A stretch of 64,000 bases of DNA from JAJDXO01 sp965213765 (lineage in GTDB: Bacteria > Pseudomonadota > Alphaproteobacteria > Rhodospirillales > UBA2165), in assembly GCA_965213765.1 (NCBI GenBank), contig OZ243926.1:1736001-1800000 (forward strand), given 5' to 3'. Under the pieces are notes generated by a model that was given only the letters and a program-made list of their open reading frames with translations, was not told where the DNA came from and made no database searches. Positions 39,352 through 47,527 of the stretch are shown piece after piece (position 1 is the first letter of the stretch; each line of letters begins with the position of its first letter). The position numbers and the translations under genes are program-made.

Positions 39352-40374
39352 TCAGCCGATGTCGAGCTTGAACAGGTCGATCGCGTTCTGGCTGAGGATC
39401 TTGTTCTTGTCCTCGTCCGAGATGAAGTCGATTGCCTGCACCAGAGGCGCGACATCATCCAGCAGCTTTCCGGTCACCGGGTGCTTCTGCGAGCCGACCC
39501 CCGGACATTCGGCGCCGAACAGGCAACGATCAGGACCAACGGTCTTAACCAGAAGTTCAACCGCATCCTGCGTATAGAGCACCGTGTCGTAATAGAGCTT
39601 CTTCATACGCTCGGAAAACAGCTTCGCCGGGTCTTCACCGGCGCGGCGGACCGAACCCGCCTCGAAGCGGCCGAGCTGATAGGGGATGGCACCGCCGCCA
39701 TGCGAGACCAGGATCTTCAGGTCCGGAAAATCATCATATACCTGAGAGTTCACCAACCCAAATACGGCTGTGGTCTCCTCGTTGATGAAGTGGAGGGTAT
39801 AGGGCTCCCGCTCGGCCCGCGAGCCGGTGCCATGAATGTGGGCGGCGACATCGAGTTCACAGAGTTTCTCGTACAGCGGATACCAATACCAGTCGCCCAT
39901 GGGCGGCGGCTGGACGCCTGAATTCTCGAAGGGATCGGGATTTAGAAGACAGCCCTTGAAACCGAGTTCGTTTACGCAGCGCTCCAACTCGGCGATGGCC
40001 ATATCAACGGGCTCGCCCGCCGGCTGCGGCAACCCGCACACGCCAAAAAACCGGTCGGGATAAATCTGAGTCTCCCGATGGATGATGTTGTTCACCTCTT
40101 CGTGGAACCACTGCACGATGCGCACCGGCTTCTCGGAATGCATCAATTGGAATGGCCTCGGGCTGACCATCTGATAGTCGGTCTTCACATGGTCGATATA
40201 GTCCATATGAGAATAGAGGCCGATCTCGGCACGCTCTTCGACCGCATGCCGAATTTGGTCATCGGTAACTTTGACCCCACCGCGCCCATGGGTCCCGCGC
40301 GACGCGATCTGCGATGCCTTATAGGCCCAGAGCTCCGCCGGGGCGCTGACGTGTGCATGACAATCAATGATCAC
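39352..40374 (-). CDS. ligJ: 4-oxalomesaconate hydratase-like amidohydrolase
   Basis: The 340-residue protein opens MIIDCHAHVS (His6, His8). It contains VSPRPFQLMHSEKP, GVCGLPQPAGEPVDMAIAEL, GFKGCLLNPDPFENSG, AAHIHGTGSR, LVSHGGGAIPYQLGRFE and CLFGAECPGVG. This order and wording match my memory of LigJ, which hydrates 4-oxalomesaconate to 4-carboxy-4-hydroxy-2-oxoadipate. It heads a four-gene minus-strand operon (then ACMSD-type, RraA-type and ThDP genes). GGGAGG precedes its ATG. A close relative with another substrate cannot be excluded. Confidence 0.82.
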   Translation of the reverse strand: MIIDCHAHVSAPAELWAYKASQIASRGTHGRGGVKVTDDQIRHAVEERAEIGLYSHMDYIDHVKTDYQMVSPRPFQLMHSEKPVRIVQWFHEEVNNIIHRETQIYPDRFFGVCGLPQPAGEPVDMAIAELERCVNELGFKGCLLNPDPFENSGVQPPPMGDWYWYPLYEKLCELDVAAHIHGTGSRAEREPYTLHFINEETTAVFGLVNSQVYDDFPDLKILVSHGGGAIPYQLGRFEAGSVRRAGEDPAKLFSERMKKLYYDTVLYTQDAVELLVKTVGPDRCLFGAECPGVGSQKHPVTGKLLDDVAPLVQAIDFISDEDKNKILSQNAIDLFKLDIG

Positions 40375-40760
40375 TGCTATTCCTCCCGTTGCACCGCGTT
40401 TGCGGCAATTTTATTAATTGTTATCAGATGGTTGCGTCTAAAGATGGTATAATTAAGTGAGTAGTCTCGCCGGTTATCTCCCGACCGTCAAGAAACATGG
40501 CCCTGCGGTCGGTGTTCAAGGATCAGTTCAAGCCCATGGCGGCCGATATCCGGGAAGCCAGGACGCGGAGCCGATGATGAAGCTGATCGCGGAACGGACC
40601 GGGATCGGCTACGAGCAGCTGGAATATGATCCCAAAGCCCATGGCGTCGTTTCGGACAATTAGAGGATTCGGACACCGCGCTTTCAGTGGTTGAGGGCCC
40701 CTAATCGATCTGCCAAAACTCCCTGCAACAAAACCATCCGAACAGCAGGGACCTGAATTC
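40375..40760. other. Divergent intergenic region with a possible gene remnant
   Basis: The left part (40375-40450) is AT-rich and should hold the promoters of the ligJ operon. From about 40497 the plus strand contains MALRSVFKDQFKPMAADIRE, then two stops, then MKLIAERTGIGYEQLEYDP up to 40663. It reads like two short pieces of an old gene; I do not recognise the family. The frame 40457-40663 joins unrelated frames and is not called. Confidence 0.4.
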
Positions 40761-41828
40761 ATGCCCATCAAACCGCCGTCCGGCGTCTCGATCCACAACA
40801 AGTCCAAGGCACAGAAGGGCTTCACGCTCTTTGCGCCGATCAGGAAACCCACGGCCTACCTGATCGACATGCAGGGCAACCCGGTCCACCGCTGGAAGCT
40901 CGGGCGCGGCGGCATCAACCACGCCATGCTGCTCGACAACGGGAACCTGTTCATTTCGCAACACGGCGATGGGGGTCCGCCGCTCATGGCCGGTAGGGGC
41001 GGCCTGCTTCGCGAATATGACTGGGACGGCAAGGTCGTCTGGGAGCACTACGACGGGATGCAGCACCATGATGCGCGGCGGCTGAAGAACGGCAACGCCA
41101 TTTACATTGCCTGGGAACCGTTACCGAAGAAGCTGCACCGCCGGGTCAAGGGCGGCCTGCCCGGCAGCGAGGCCTCCGACGGTCATATATACGGCGACGT
41201 CATCCGCGAAGTGAACCCGTCCGGCGACGTCGTCTGGGAGTGGCGCTCCAGCGAACTCAAGATCGAGGACTATCCAATTGTTCCGCTTTGCCATCGCGAG
41301 GAGTTTGCCCATGCCAATACGGTCGCGCCGATGCCCAACGGTGATCTTCTCGTAAGCTTCCGGGTGATCAACACTATTATGATCATCGATAAGAAGACCC
41401 GGAAGGTGAAGTGGGAGATGCGGGACGAACGGTTTGGCGGCCAACACGACTGCCATATGCTTCCCAACCGGAAAATTCTGGTCTTCGCGAACGGGCAAAT
41501 CACCGGCTGGGAGCATCCGCATTCGCGGGTTGTGGAAATCGATCCCAAAACCAAAAAGTGGGGTTGGCAGTACCGTGCCGAACGGGGCCTCGACTTCTTT
41601 AGTCCGCATATTTCCGGCGCGCAGCGCCTCCCAAACGGCAACACGCTGATTTGCGAAGGCGGACACGGCCGCCTATTCGAGGTGACCCGCGAGGGAAAAA
41701 TCGTCTGGCAGTTCGTCAATCCCCATCACTCGCCTCATCCGGTGCTCGGCGAGCACAACTGGGTGTTCCGGGCCTATCGCTATACCGCCGACAGCAAACA
41801 GATCCGCCGCCGCGCCAAACAGTCATAG
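40761..41828 (+). CDS. Arylsulfotransferase-like beta-propeller protein, paralogue 2
   Basis: The 355-residue protein is a full-length relative of paralogue 1. NGN turns mark the blades: LLDNGNLFISQ, LKNGNAIYIAW, PMPNGDLLVSF, MLPNRKILVFANG and RLPNGNTLICEGG. Histidines in GMQHHDARRL, EFAHANTVAPM, GGQHDCHML and SPHISGAQRLP line up with those of paralogue 3. No signal peptide is present (MPIKPPSGVSIHNKSKAQKG). The next gene follows after 22 bases and is its tandem duplicate. It faces away from the ligJ operon. Confidence 0.82.
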   Translation: MPIKPPSGVSIHNKSKAQKGFTLFAPIRKPTAYLIDMQGNPVHRWKLGRGGINHAMLLDNGNLFISQHGDGGPPLMAGRGGLLREYDWDGKVVWEHYDGMQHHDARRLKNGNAIYIAWEPLPKKLHRRVKGGLPGSEASDGHIYGDVIREVNPSGDVVWEWRSSELKIEDYPIVPLCHREEFAHANTVAPMPNGDLLVSFRVINTIMIIDKKTRKVKWEMRDERFGGQHDCHMLPNRKILVFANGQITGWEHPHSRVVEIDPKTKKWGWQYRAERGLDFFSPHISGAQRLPNGNTLICEGGHGRLFEVTREGKIVWQFVNPHHSPHPVLGEHNWVFRAYRYTADSKQIRRRAKQS

Positions 41829-41850
41829 CTACGAACAGGAAATCCGTCCC

Positions 41851-42918
41851 ATGCCCGTCAAACCCGAATCCGGTGTCTCCGTTTGGAAGAAGACCAAAGC
41901 GCAGCGCGGCTTCACCCTGGTCACACCGATCACCGCGCCCTATACCCGATTGGTCGACATGGAAGGCAATGTGGTCCACGAGTGGCAGCTCAAATCGCAG
42001 GACGCCAATTACGGCCGGCTGCTGCCCAACGGCAATTTGTTCTCCAACGAGCGCGAAATGTCTCTCGGCCCGGCGCTATGGGCAGGCAAAGGCGGCGCCA
42101 TGCGCGAATACGATTGGGACGGCAATCTGGTCTGGGAGCATGTTGATGAGATGCAGCATCACGACGCCCGGATGCTGCCCAACGGCCACTGCATCTACCT
42201 TGCCTGGAAGAAGCTATCCAAGAAACAAGCCAAGAAGGTCAAAGGCGGCCTGCCGGGCACGGAAATGCCGGACGGCTCGATCCTCGGCGATGTGGTGCGC
42301 GAGGTCGACCGCAAGGGCAAGGTGGTCTGGGAATGGTTCGTTGGCGATCTGAAATTCAAGGATCACGTCATTGGACCGTTGGCGCCCCGGCACGAATGGG
42401 CCCATGCCAACACTGTCGCGCCGATGAACAACGGCGACATCCTGGTGAGCTTCCGGGTCACCAACACCATCGTCTGCATCAGCAAGAAGTCCAGGAAGGT
42501 AAAGTGGTTCATCCGGGACGACCAGTGGGGCGGACAGCACGACTGCCATCAGCTGGAGAACGGCAACATCCTGATGTTCGCCAACGGCAATTTCGCCCCG
42601 GGGCGCCATCCCTATTCCAGGGTGGTGGAGTTCAAGCCGAAGTCGGGGAAATTGGTCTGGGAATACAAAGACGAGGCCACGCTCAACTTCTTGAGCCCGC
42701 ACATCTCCGGCTGCCAGCGGTTGGCCAACGGCAATACGCTGGTCTGCGAGGGCGGCTATGGGCGGCTCTTCGAGGTGACGCCGGAGGGGGAACTGGTCTG
42801 GCAATATGTGTGCGACTACGAAAGCGCGCACCCGGCCGCCGGTAAAATGAACTGGATTTTCCGCGCCTATCGCTACACGGCGTCTTCGCCGGAAATCCGG
42901 CGGCGGCTGAAACTCTAG
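41851..42918 (+). CDS. Arylsulfotransferase-like beta-propeller protein, paralogue 3
   Basis: The 355-residue protein shares its N-terminal pattern KPESGVSVWKKTKAQRGFTL and most blades with paralogue 2, and has the same length, so the pair arose by tandem duplication followed by considerable divergence. Blade motifs include LLPNGNLFSNE, MLPNGHCIYLAW, PMNNGDILVSF, QLENGNILMFANG and RLANGNTLVCEGG. It lacks a signal peptide. Its stop codon lies in the left arm of a 50-bp palindrome that separates it from the convergent SnoaL-like gene. Function unknown; sulfotransfer is only the family label. Confidence 0.82.
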   Translation: MPVKPESGVSVWKKTKAQRGFTLVTPITAPYTRLVDMEGNVVHEWQLKSQDANYGRLLPNGNLFSNEREMSLGPALWAGKGGAMREYDWDGNLVWEHVDEMQHHDARMLPNGHCIYLAWKKLSKKQAKKVKGGLPGTEMPDGSILGDVVREVDRKGKVVWEWFVGDLKFKDHVIGPLAPRHEWAHANTVAPMNNGDILVSFRVTNTIVCISKKSRKVKWFIRDDQWGGQHDCHQLENGNILMFANGNFAPGRHPYSRVVEFKPKSGKLVWEYKDEATLNFLSPHISGCQRLANGNTLVCEGGYGRLFEVTPEGELVWQYVCDYESAHPAAGKMNWIFRAYRYTASSPEIRRRLKL

Positions 42919-42964
42919 AGCAGTTTCCGGCCAAATTGAACCATTTGACCGGAAACTGCTCTAG
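42915..42964. terminator. 50-bp palindrome between convergent genes
   Basis: Arms of 22 bases (CTAGAGCAGTTTCCGG then CCAAAT or TCAAAT) differ at one position and surround the loop TGAACC. The site lies at the shared 3' ends of the plus-strand propeller gene and the minus-strand SnoaL-like gene, so it may end both transcripts, although no U-tract follows. Related sequence occurs at 14892-14925, so it is a dispersed repeat too. Confidence 0.6.
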
Positions 42965-42968
42965 CCGC

Positions 42969-43409
42969 TTACGCTGCCGGGCGCTTGCGCAGCATCATCG
43001 GGCGTCCGGCTTTGCCGGCGATTTTCCAGCCGTCCTCGGTGCGCACCAGCTTTTCCTGGTAGAGGAAGATTACGCCGGGCCCCTCCAAGGGTGCCGGACC
43101 GTCCAACTTCTCTTCACTGATATGCCGGTAGATGGTTACGTATTCGGCGCTCTCGGCGTTGTCCTCGTCGAGTACACGGATATCCAAATTCGTGACGCAG
43201 TGCCGGATGACCATGCCCCCCTCGCGGTTCTGCATCGCCGCCATGATGGCGTCTCGCCCCTCCAGCATTTCACCCTGGCGCTTCCAGGTGCCGTCCTCGG
43301 CAAAGAGATCAATCAATTCGTCGTAACGGCTTGCATCGAGACAATTGTAGAAGCGCGTAACGACCTGCGCGCAGTCCCACTCGATCTCGCGTTCCTTCTC
43401 TCTTTCCAT
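42969..43409 (-). CDS. SnoaL/NTF2-like fold protein
   Basis: The 146-residue product has the cone-shaped NTF2-like pattern: VVTRFYNCLDASRYDELIDLFAEDGTW, EGRDAIMAAMQNREGG, IRHCVTNLDIRVLDEDNAESAEYVTIYRH and EDGWKIAGKAGRP. Such domains bind or isomerise small aromatic or steroid molecules and often accompany ring hydroxylases. ATG 43409 is preferred over the longer frame. It is divergent from the ABC transporter operon, with which it may share regulation. Confidence 0.82.
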   Translation of the reverse strand: MEREKEREIEWDCAQVVTRFYNCLDASRYDELIDLFAEDGTWKRQGEMLEGRDAIMAAMQNREGGMVIRHCVTNLDIRVLDEDNAESAEYVTIYRHISEEKLDGPAPLEGPGVIFLYQEKLVRTEDGWKIAGKAGRPMMLRKRPAA

Positions 43410-43613
43410 CGATCTTGTCCCCTGTTTAATCGGTGCGGTCACCGTACAATTTTCCAATTATCCCATCGATACCAATTTTAGCCATTGAAAATGCCCGCAG
43501 GGTCCGGTTGACTATTTTCACAGGGAACGGGCTCGTGCCGCGCAATGATTTCGGGAACAATCGGAACCGGCGCGGCTTTCAATGGGCCGGACATTTGGGA
43601 TTGGAGGCATCCC

Positions 43614-44531
43614 GTGGCGCAGTTTCTGCTGCAACGGCTGACAATTTCTCTTCTGGTCGCGATCACCGTATCGATTATCGGTTTCAGTCTGCTGCGCCTC
43701 TCCGGCGATTTGGCGGCGGAATTGGCGGGCGAGGATGCCACCGCGGAAGAGATAGCCCAGGTGGCCAAAGCCTACGGTCTGGACCGGCCGTTTCATATTC
43801 AATACCTGGACTGGGCCCGCAAGGCCCTGCAGGGCGACTTGGGCCGTTCCCTGTTCACCAACGAGCCGGTTCTCGAGCTGATCACCACCCGGTTGCCGGT
43901 CACCGTGCAGCTCGCCACCTACTCGTTGATCCTCGCCCTGCTGGTGGCGCTTCCGCTGGGTGTGTTGGCGGCAATGAAGCAGAATACCTGGATCGACCGA
44001 CTAGCCCTCTCCATTGCGGTTTTCGGTCAGGCCATTCCGAGCTTCTGGTTTGCCCTGCTGATGATCCTGTTCTTTGGCGTGATCCTGAGGTGGCTTCCCA
44101 TTTCCGGCACGGACACGTGGCAGCATTTCATTATGCCCACCATCACGCTCAGCACATTCGCGATGCCCCAGTTCATGCGGCTCACGCGGACCGGCATGCT
44201 GGACGTTCTGGAATCCGATTTTATTCGGACCGCCCGGGCGAAGGGCTTAAGCCCCATAATCGTGCTGTGGAAGCACGCGCTGCGAAATGCGGTCTTGCCC
44301 GTTGTCTCGCTGGCCGCCGTGGCGTTCGGGTTTCTTCTCGGCGGTTCGTTCATCGTTGAATCCATTTTCGCCGTCAACGGCGTCGGCTTCCTCGCGCTCG
44401 AATCCATCATTCGACAGGATTTCCCCGTGGTGCAGTCCATCGTCGTCTTTATTTCCTTCGTCTACATCGTGTTGACGCTCCTCTCCGACCTGATCAACGC
44501 GCAGCTCGATCCGCGCATTCGGCTGAACTAG
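43614..44531 (+). CDS. dppB: ABC transporter permease, DppB/OppB type
   Basis: The 305-residue protein has six membrane segments and the DppB features: FLLQRLTISLLVAITVSIIGF at the N-terminus, YGLDRPFHIQYLDW, and the EAA loop DFIRTARAKGLSPIIVLWKHALRNAVLP. GTG 43614 after TTGGAGG is the better start than ATG 43545, which has no binding site. It is the first gene of a four-gene transporter operon. The family takes up di- or oligopeptides, nickel or other small compounds. Confidence 0.9.
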   Translation: MAQFLLQRLTISLLVAITVSIIGFSLLRLSGDLAAELAGEDATAEEIAQVAKAYGLDRPFHIQYLDWARKALQGDLGRSLFTNEPVLELITTRLPVTVQLATYSLILALLVALPLGVLAAMKQNTWIDRLALSIAVFGQAIPSFWFALLMILFFGVILRWLPISGTDTWQHFIMPTITLSTFAMPQFMRLTRTGMLDVLESDFIRTARAKGLSPIIVLWKHALRNAVLPVVSLAAVAFGFLLGGSFIVESIFAVNGVGFLALESIIRQDFPVVQSIVVFISFVYIVLTLLSDLINAQLDPRIRLN

Positions 44532-44541
44532 AGAGCGCGGT

Positions 44542-45471
44542 ATGGCACCTCAGGATCAGGCGACATCACAGACGGCAAACGGCTTCACCGCGGCGGAGTT
44601 CGAAGTCGAGGCGCCCTCCCCGCGCGAGGTGATGCGGCGACGGGCCAAACGCCACTTCGGGCTGATCATCGGCGGCGGCGTCGTCTGCATCACGGTCGTC
44701 TGTGCCGTGTTCGCGCCGTTGATAGTGCCTTTCGACCCGTATGAGCAGGACCTCACCCGCCGGCTGATTAATCCGGTTTGGGGCGAAGGCGGCACCTGGA
44801 CGCACCCGCTGGGCACCGACGGCTTTGGCCGCGACCTCCTCAGCCGGCTGATTTTTGGCGCCCGGATCTCTCTCACCATCGGATTTTTCGCAGCCAGTAT
44901 TGCGGCGGTGGTCGGTTCCATCATCGGGATGATCGGCGGGTATTTCGGCGGCCGGGTCGATGCGGTTGTCATGTATCTGATCAACTGCAAACTCGCTCTG
45001 CCGCCCATTCTCGTCGCGTTGTCGGTGGTCTCGGTATTCGGCGGCACTATTCCGGTGCTCATCGCCGTCCTGGCCGCTCTCTTCTGGGATCGCTATGCCG
45101 TGGTCACCCGGAGCGTCACCCAGCAAATCCGCAATCAGGACTTCATCGCCGCGGCCCAAGCCGCCGGCTGCTCCAAGTCACGGATCATTCTGTCCGAGGT
45201 GCTGCCCAACCTCACCAACCAGATCATCGTCATCGCCAGCTTGGAGATGGCGGTTGCCATTCTGGTCGAGGCCGTCCTGTCATTTTTCGGCCTTGGCGTC
45301 CAGCCGCCTACCCCGTCTTGGGGCCTGATGGTCTCCGAGGGCCGAGATTTCATGTTCTTCAAGCCCTATCTGATTACCATCCCCGGCCTTGCCATCTTCG
45401 TCCTGGTGATCGCCATCAACATGATGGGTGACGGCGTCCGCGATATCACCGCCCCCGAGGGGCGGAACTAG
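44542..45471 (+). CDS. dppC: ABC transporter permease, DppC/OppC type
   Basis: The 309-residue protein has a cytoplasmic N-terminus (RRRAKRHFGLIIGGG), then the OppC_N segment and five further hydrophobic segments. GTDGFGRDLLSRLIFGARISL is the DppC signature before the permease core, and QDFIAAAQAAGCSKSRIILSEVLPN is the EAA loop contacting the ATPases. It forms the channel with the preceding permease, ten bases upstream. Confidence 0.92.
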   Translation: MAPQDQATSQTANGFTAAEFEVEAPSPREVMRRRAKRHFGLIIGGGVVCITVVCAVFAPLIVPFDPYEQDLTRRLINPVWGEGGTWTHPLGTDGFGRDLLSRLIFGARISLTIGFFAASIAAVVGSIIGMIGGYFGGRVDAVVMYLINCKLALPPILVALSVVSVFGGTIPVLIAVLAALFWDRYAVVTRSVTQQIRNQDFIAAAQAAGCSKSRIILSEVLPNLTNQIIVIASLEMAVAILVEAVLSFFGLGVQPPTPSWGLMVSEGRDFMFFKPYLITIPGLAIFVLVIAINMMGDGVRDITAPEGRN

Positions 45472-45479
45472 GCCGGCAG

Positions 45480-46541
45480 ATGCCCACCGACACCGCAGAT
45501 ATCCCGTACAACGACGAGTCGATCCTCGCGGTCCGGGGGATGAACGTCGATATCCGCGTCCCGGCGGGCACACTCCACGCCGTAACCAACTCAGCCTTTC
45601 ATGTCGACCGGGGCGAGACCCTCTGCATCGTCGGTGAATCGGGTTGCGGGAAATCCATCACCTCGCTTGCGGTGATGGGGTTGCTGCCGGGCAACGCCAC
45701 CGTCACGGCCGATGTACTCAAGTTCGAGGGACAGGATTTACTGTCCATGAGCCAGAAGCAGCTCTCCGCACTGCGCGGCAACCGAATGGGCATGATCTTC
45801 CAGGACCCGATGACGTCCCTGAACCCGGTCTACACGATCGGCAATCAGATGCAGGAAATCTACGTCCGGCATGGCAAGGGCAACGCCGCGCAAGCCAAGG
45901 ACCGGGCGACCTATTTGCTGGAAAAGGTGGGAATTACCGCCGCCGAGAGCCGACTTGGCCAATACCCCCATCAGCTTTCGGGGGGTCTGCGTCAGCGGGT
46001 GATGATCGCCATGATGCTGATGAACGACCCGGTTCTGATCATTGCCGATGAACCGACCACCGCGCTCGACGTGACGATCCAGGCTCAGATTCTCCATCTG
46101 CTCGCCGACCTGCAAAAAGAATTCAACATGGCGCTGATCTTAATCACTCATGATCTGGGCGTGGTCGCGCGGATCGCCGATCGGGTGGCCGTTATGTATG
46201 CGGGCTACATGGTTGAAACCGGCTCTTCCGACGAAGTGTTCAATGCGCCCATGCACCCCTACACCCAGGGCCTGATCGAATGCATCCCCATTCCCGGCAA
46301 GACCGCGCGCGGCGCCCAACTCGGGTCCATCCCCGGGATCGTTCCGGCTCTGGTTGGTGACCAGGAAGGCTGCATGTTTCGTACCCGCTGCGACTATGCC
46401 CAAGAGGTTTGCGGGACCGGCATCATTGAGCGCCAGCCGCTAGGCGAACGGCGCGGCTATCGCTGCGTCATCGGGCCCGAGCAGGCACAGGCCAATCTAC
46501 AAGCCAGCCGCGCAAAGGCTGCCGTGGCGGCGGGGAAATAG
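45480..46541 (+). CDS. dppD: ABC transporter ATP-binding protein, DppD type
   Basis: The 353-residue ATPase shows Walker A GESGCGKSITSLA, Q-loop GMIFQDPMTSLNPV, the ABC signature LSGGLRQRVMIAMML, Walker B VLIIADEPTTALDV and the H-loop ITHDLGVV. The C-terminal oligopeptide-transporter region includes GCMFRTRCDYAQEVC, a cysteine cluster that binds an iron-sulfur centre in some Dpp/Opp ATPases. It is separated by eight bases from the permease gene and pairs with the next ATPase. Confidence 0.93.
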   Translation: MPTDTADIPYNDESILAVRGMNVDIRVPAGTLHAVTNSAFHVDRGETLCIVGESGCGKSITSLAVMGLLPGNATVTADVLKFEGQDLLSMSQKQLSALRGNRMGMIFQDPMTSLNPVYTIGNQMQEIYVRHGKGNAAQAKDRATYLLEKVGITAAESRLGQYPHQLSGGLRQRVMIAMMLMNDPVLIIADEPTTALDVTIQAQILHLLADLQKEFNMALILITHDLGVVARIADRVAVMYAGYMVETGSSDEVFNAPMHPYTQGLIECIPIPGKTARGAQLGSIPGIVPALVGDQEGCMFRTRCDYAQEVCGTGIIERQPLGERRGYRCVIGPEQAQANLQASRAKAAVAAGK

Positions 46542-46543
46542 CG

Positions 46544-47524
46544 ATGAACGCCGACGCGCCCGTCCTCGAATGCCGCGACGTCAACCGTACTTTCATGATC
46601 GGCAAGGGCCCGTTCGTCCAGAAGAAGCCGCTTCGCGCGGTGCAGGATGTCAGCCTCAGTATCGAGCGGGGAGAAGTCTTGGCCGTCGTCGGTGAATCGG
46701 GATGCGGCAAAACCACACTGGCGAAGATGCTGCTCGGCCTGCTGCCGCCATCCGGCGGAGAAATCTTCTTCGAGGGCGTACCGCTCAGCTCGGTCGACCG
46801 GCACGCGGTATCACGCCGGATTCAACCGGTATTCCAGGATCCCTACTCATCTCTCAACCCGCGGAAAACCCTGGCGTCGATCATCTCGCTTCCACTCAAT
46901 GTCCATAAGATCGGAACGCCGGAGGAACGCAAACACCGGGTTGAGGAGATCATGGAACTGGTCGGCCTGCCGCGCCGGCTGCTGTACTCATACCCAAGCC
47001 AACTGTCCGGCGGCCAGCGCCAGCGTGTGGCCATCGCCCGGGCGCTGGCCATCAAGCCGGAGATACTGGTTTGCGATGAGCCCACCTCGGCCCTGGATGT
47101 GTCGGTACAGGCGCAGATCCTAAACCTGCTCCAGGAACTGCGGGAAGAACTCAACCTGACCTACGTGTTTATCTCCCACAATCTGGCCGTGGTCGAGCAT
47201 ATGTCGAGCCGGGTGGCGGTCATGTACCTGGGACGCCTAATTGAATTCGGCACCGCGGCGCAGGTCTTCGACGACCCCAAACACCCCTATACCTCGGCAT
47301 TATTGGATTCGGTACTGACACCCGAACCCCAATACGGATTGCCCGAAATCACCACCATGGGCCGTGAGTTTCCCAATCCCCTCAATCCGCCGTCGGGGTG
47401 CGCCTTTCACCCCCGGTGCCCCAAAGCCATGGATGTATGCAGCCAGGCGCAGCCCCAGCCGGCCGAAGAGAATGGCCGGCTGCTGGAATGCCATCTCTAT
47501 GACGAGGACACCGCGGCGGCGTGA
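46544..47524 (+). CDS. dppF: ABC transporter ATP-binding protein, DppF type
   Basis: The 326-residue ATPase has Walker A GESGCGKTTLAKM, Q-loop VFQDPYSSLNPRKTL, signature LSGGQRQRVAIARAL, Walker B ILVCDEPTSALDV and H-loop ISHNLAVVEH. The oligopeptide C-terminal block GCAFHPRCPKAMDVC is present. It completes the dppBCDF set. No substrate-binding protein gene occurs in or beside the operon; the receptor must be encoded elsewhere. Confidence 0.93.
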   Translation: MNADAPVLECRDVNRTFMIGKGPFVQKKPLRAVQDVSLSIERGEVLAVVGESGCGKTTLAKMLLGLLPPSGGEIFFEGVPLSSVDRHAVSRRIQPVFQDPYSSLNPRKTLASIISLPLNVHKIGTPEERKHRVEEIMELVGLPRRLLYSYPSQLSGGQRQRVAIARALAIKPEILVCDEPTSALDVSVQAQILNLLQELREELNLTYVFISHNLAVVEHMSSRVAVMYLGRLIEFGTAAQVFDDPKHPYTSALLDSVLTPEPQYGLPEITTMGREFPNPLNPPSGCAFHPRCPKAMDVCSQAQPQPAEENGRLLECHLYDEDTAAA

Positions 47525-47527
47525 CGT

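Noticed and set aside
40457..40663. A 68-codon frame between the ligJ operon and the propeller genes
   Set aside because: Better-looking protein sequence switches frame and crosses stop codons, so this is at most a decayed remnant.
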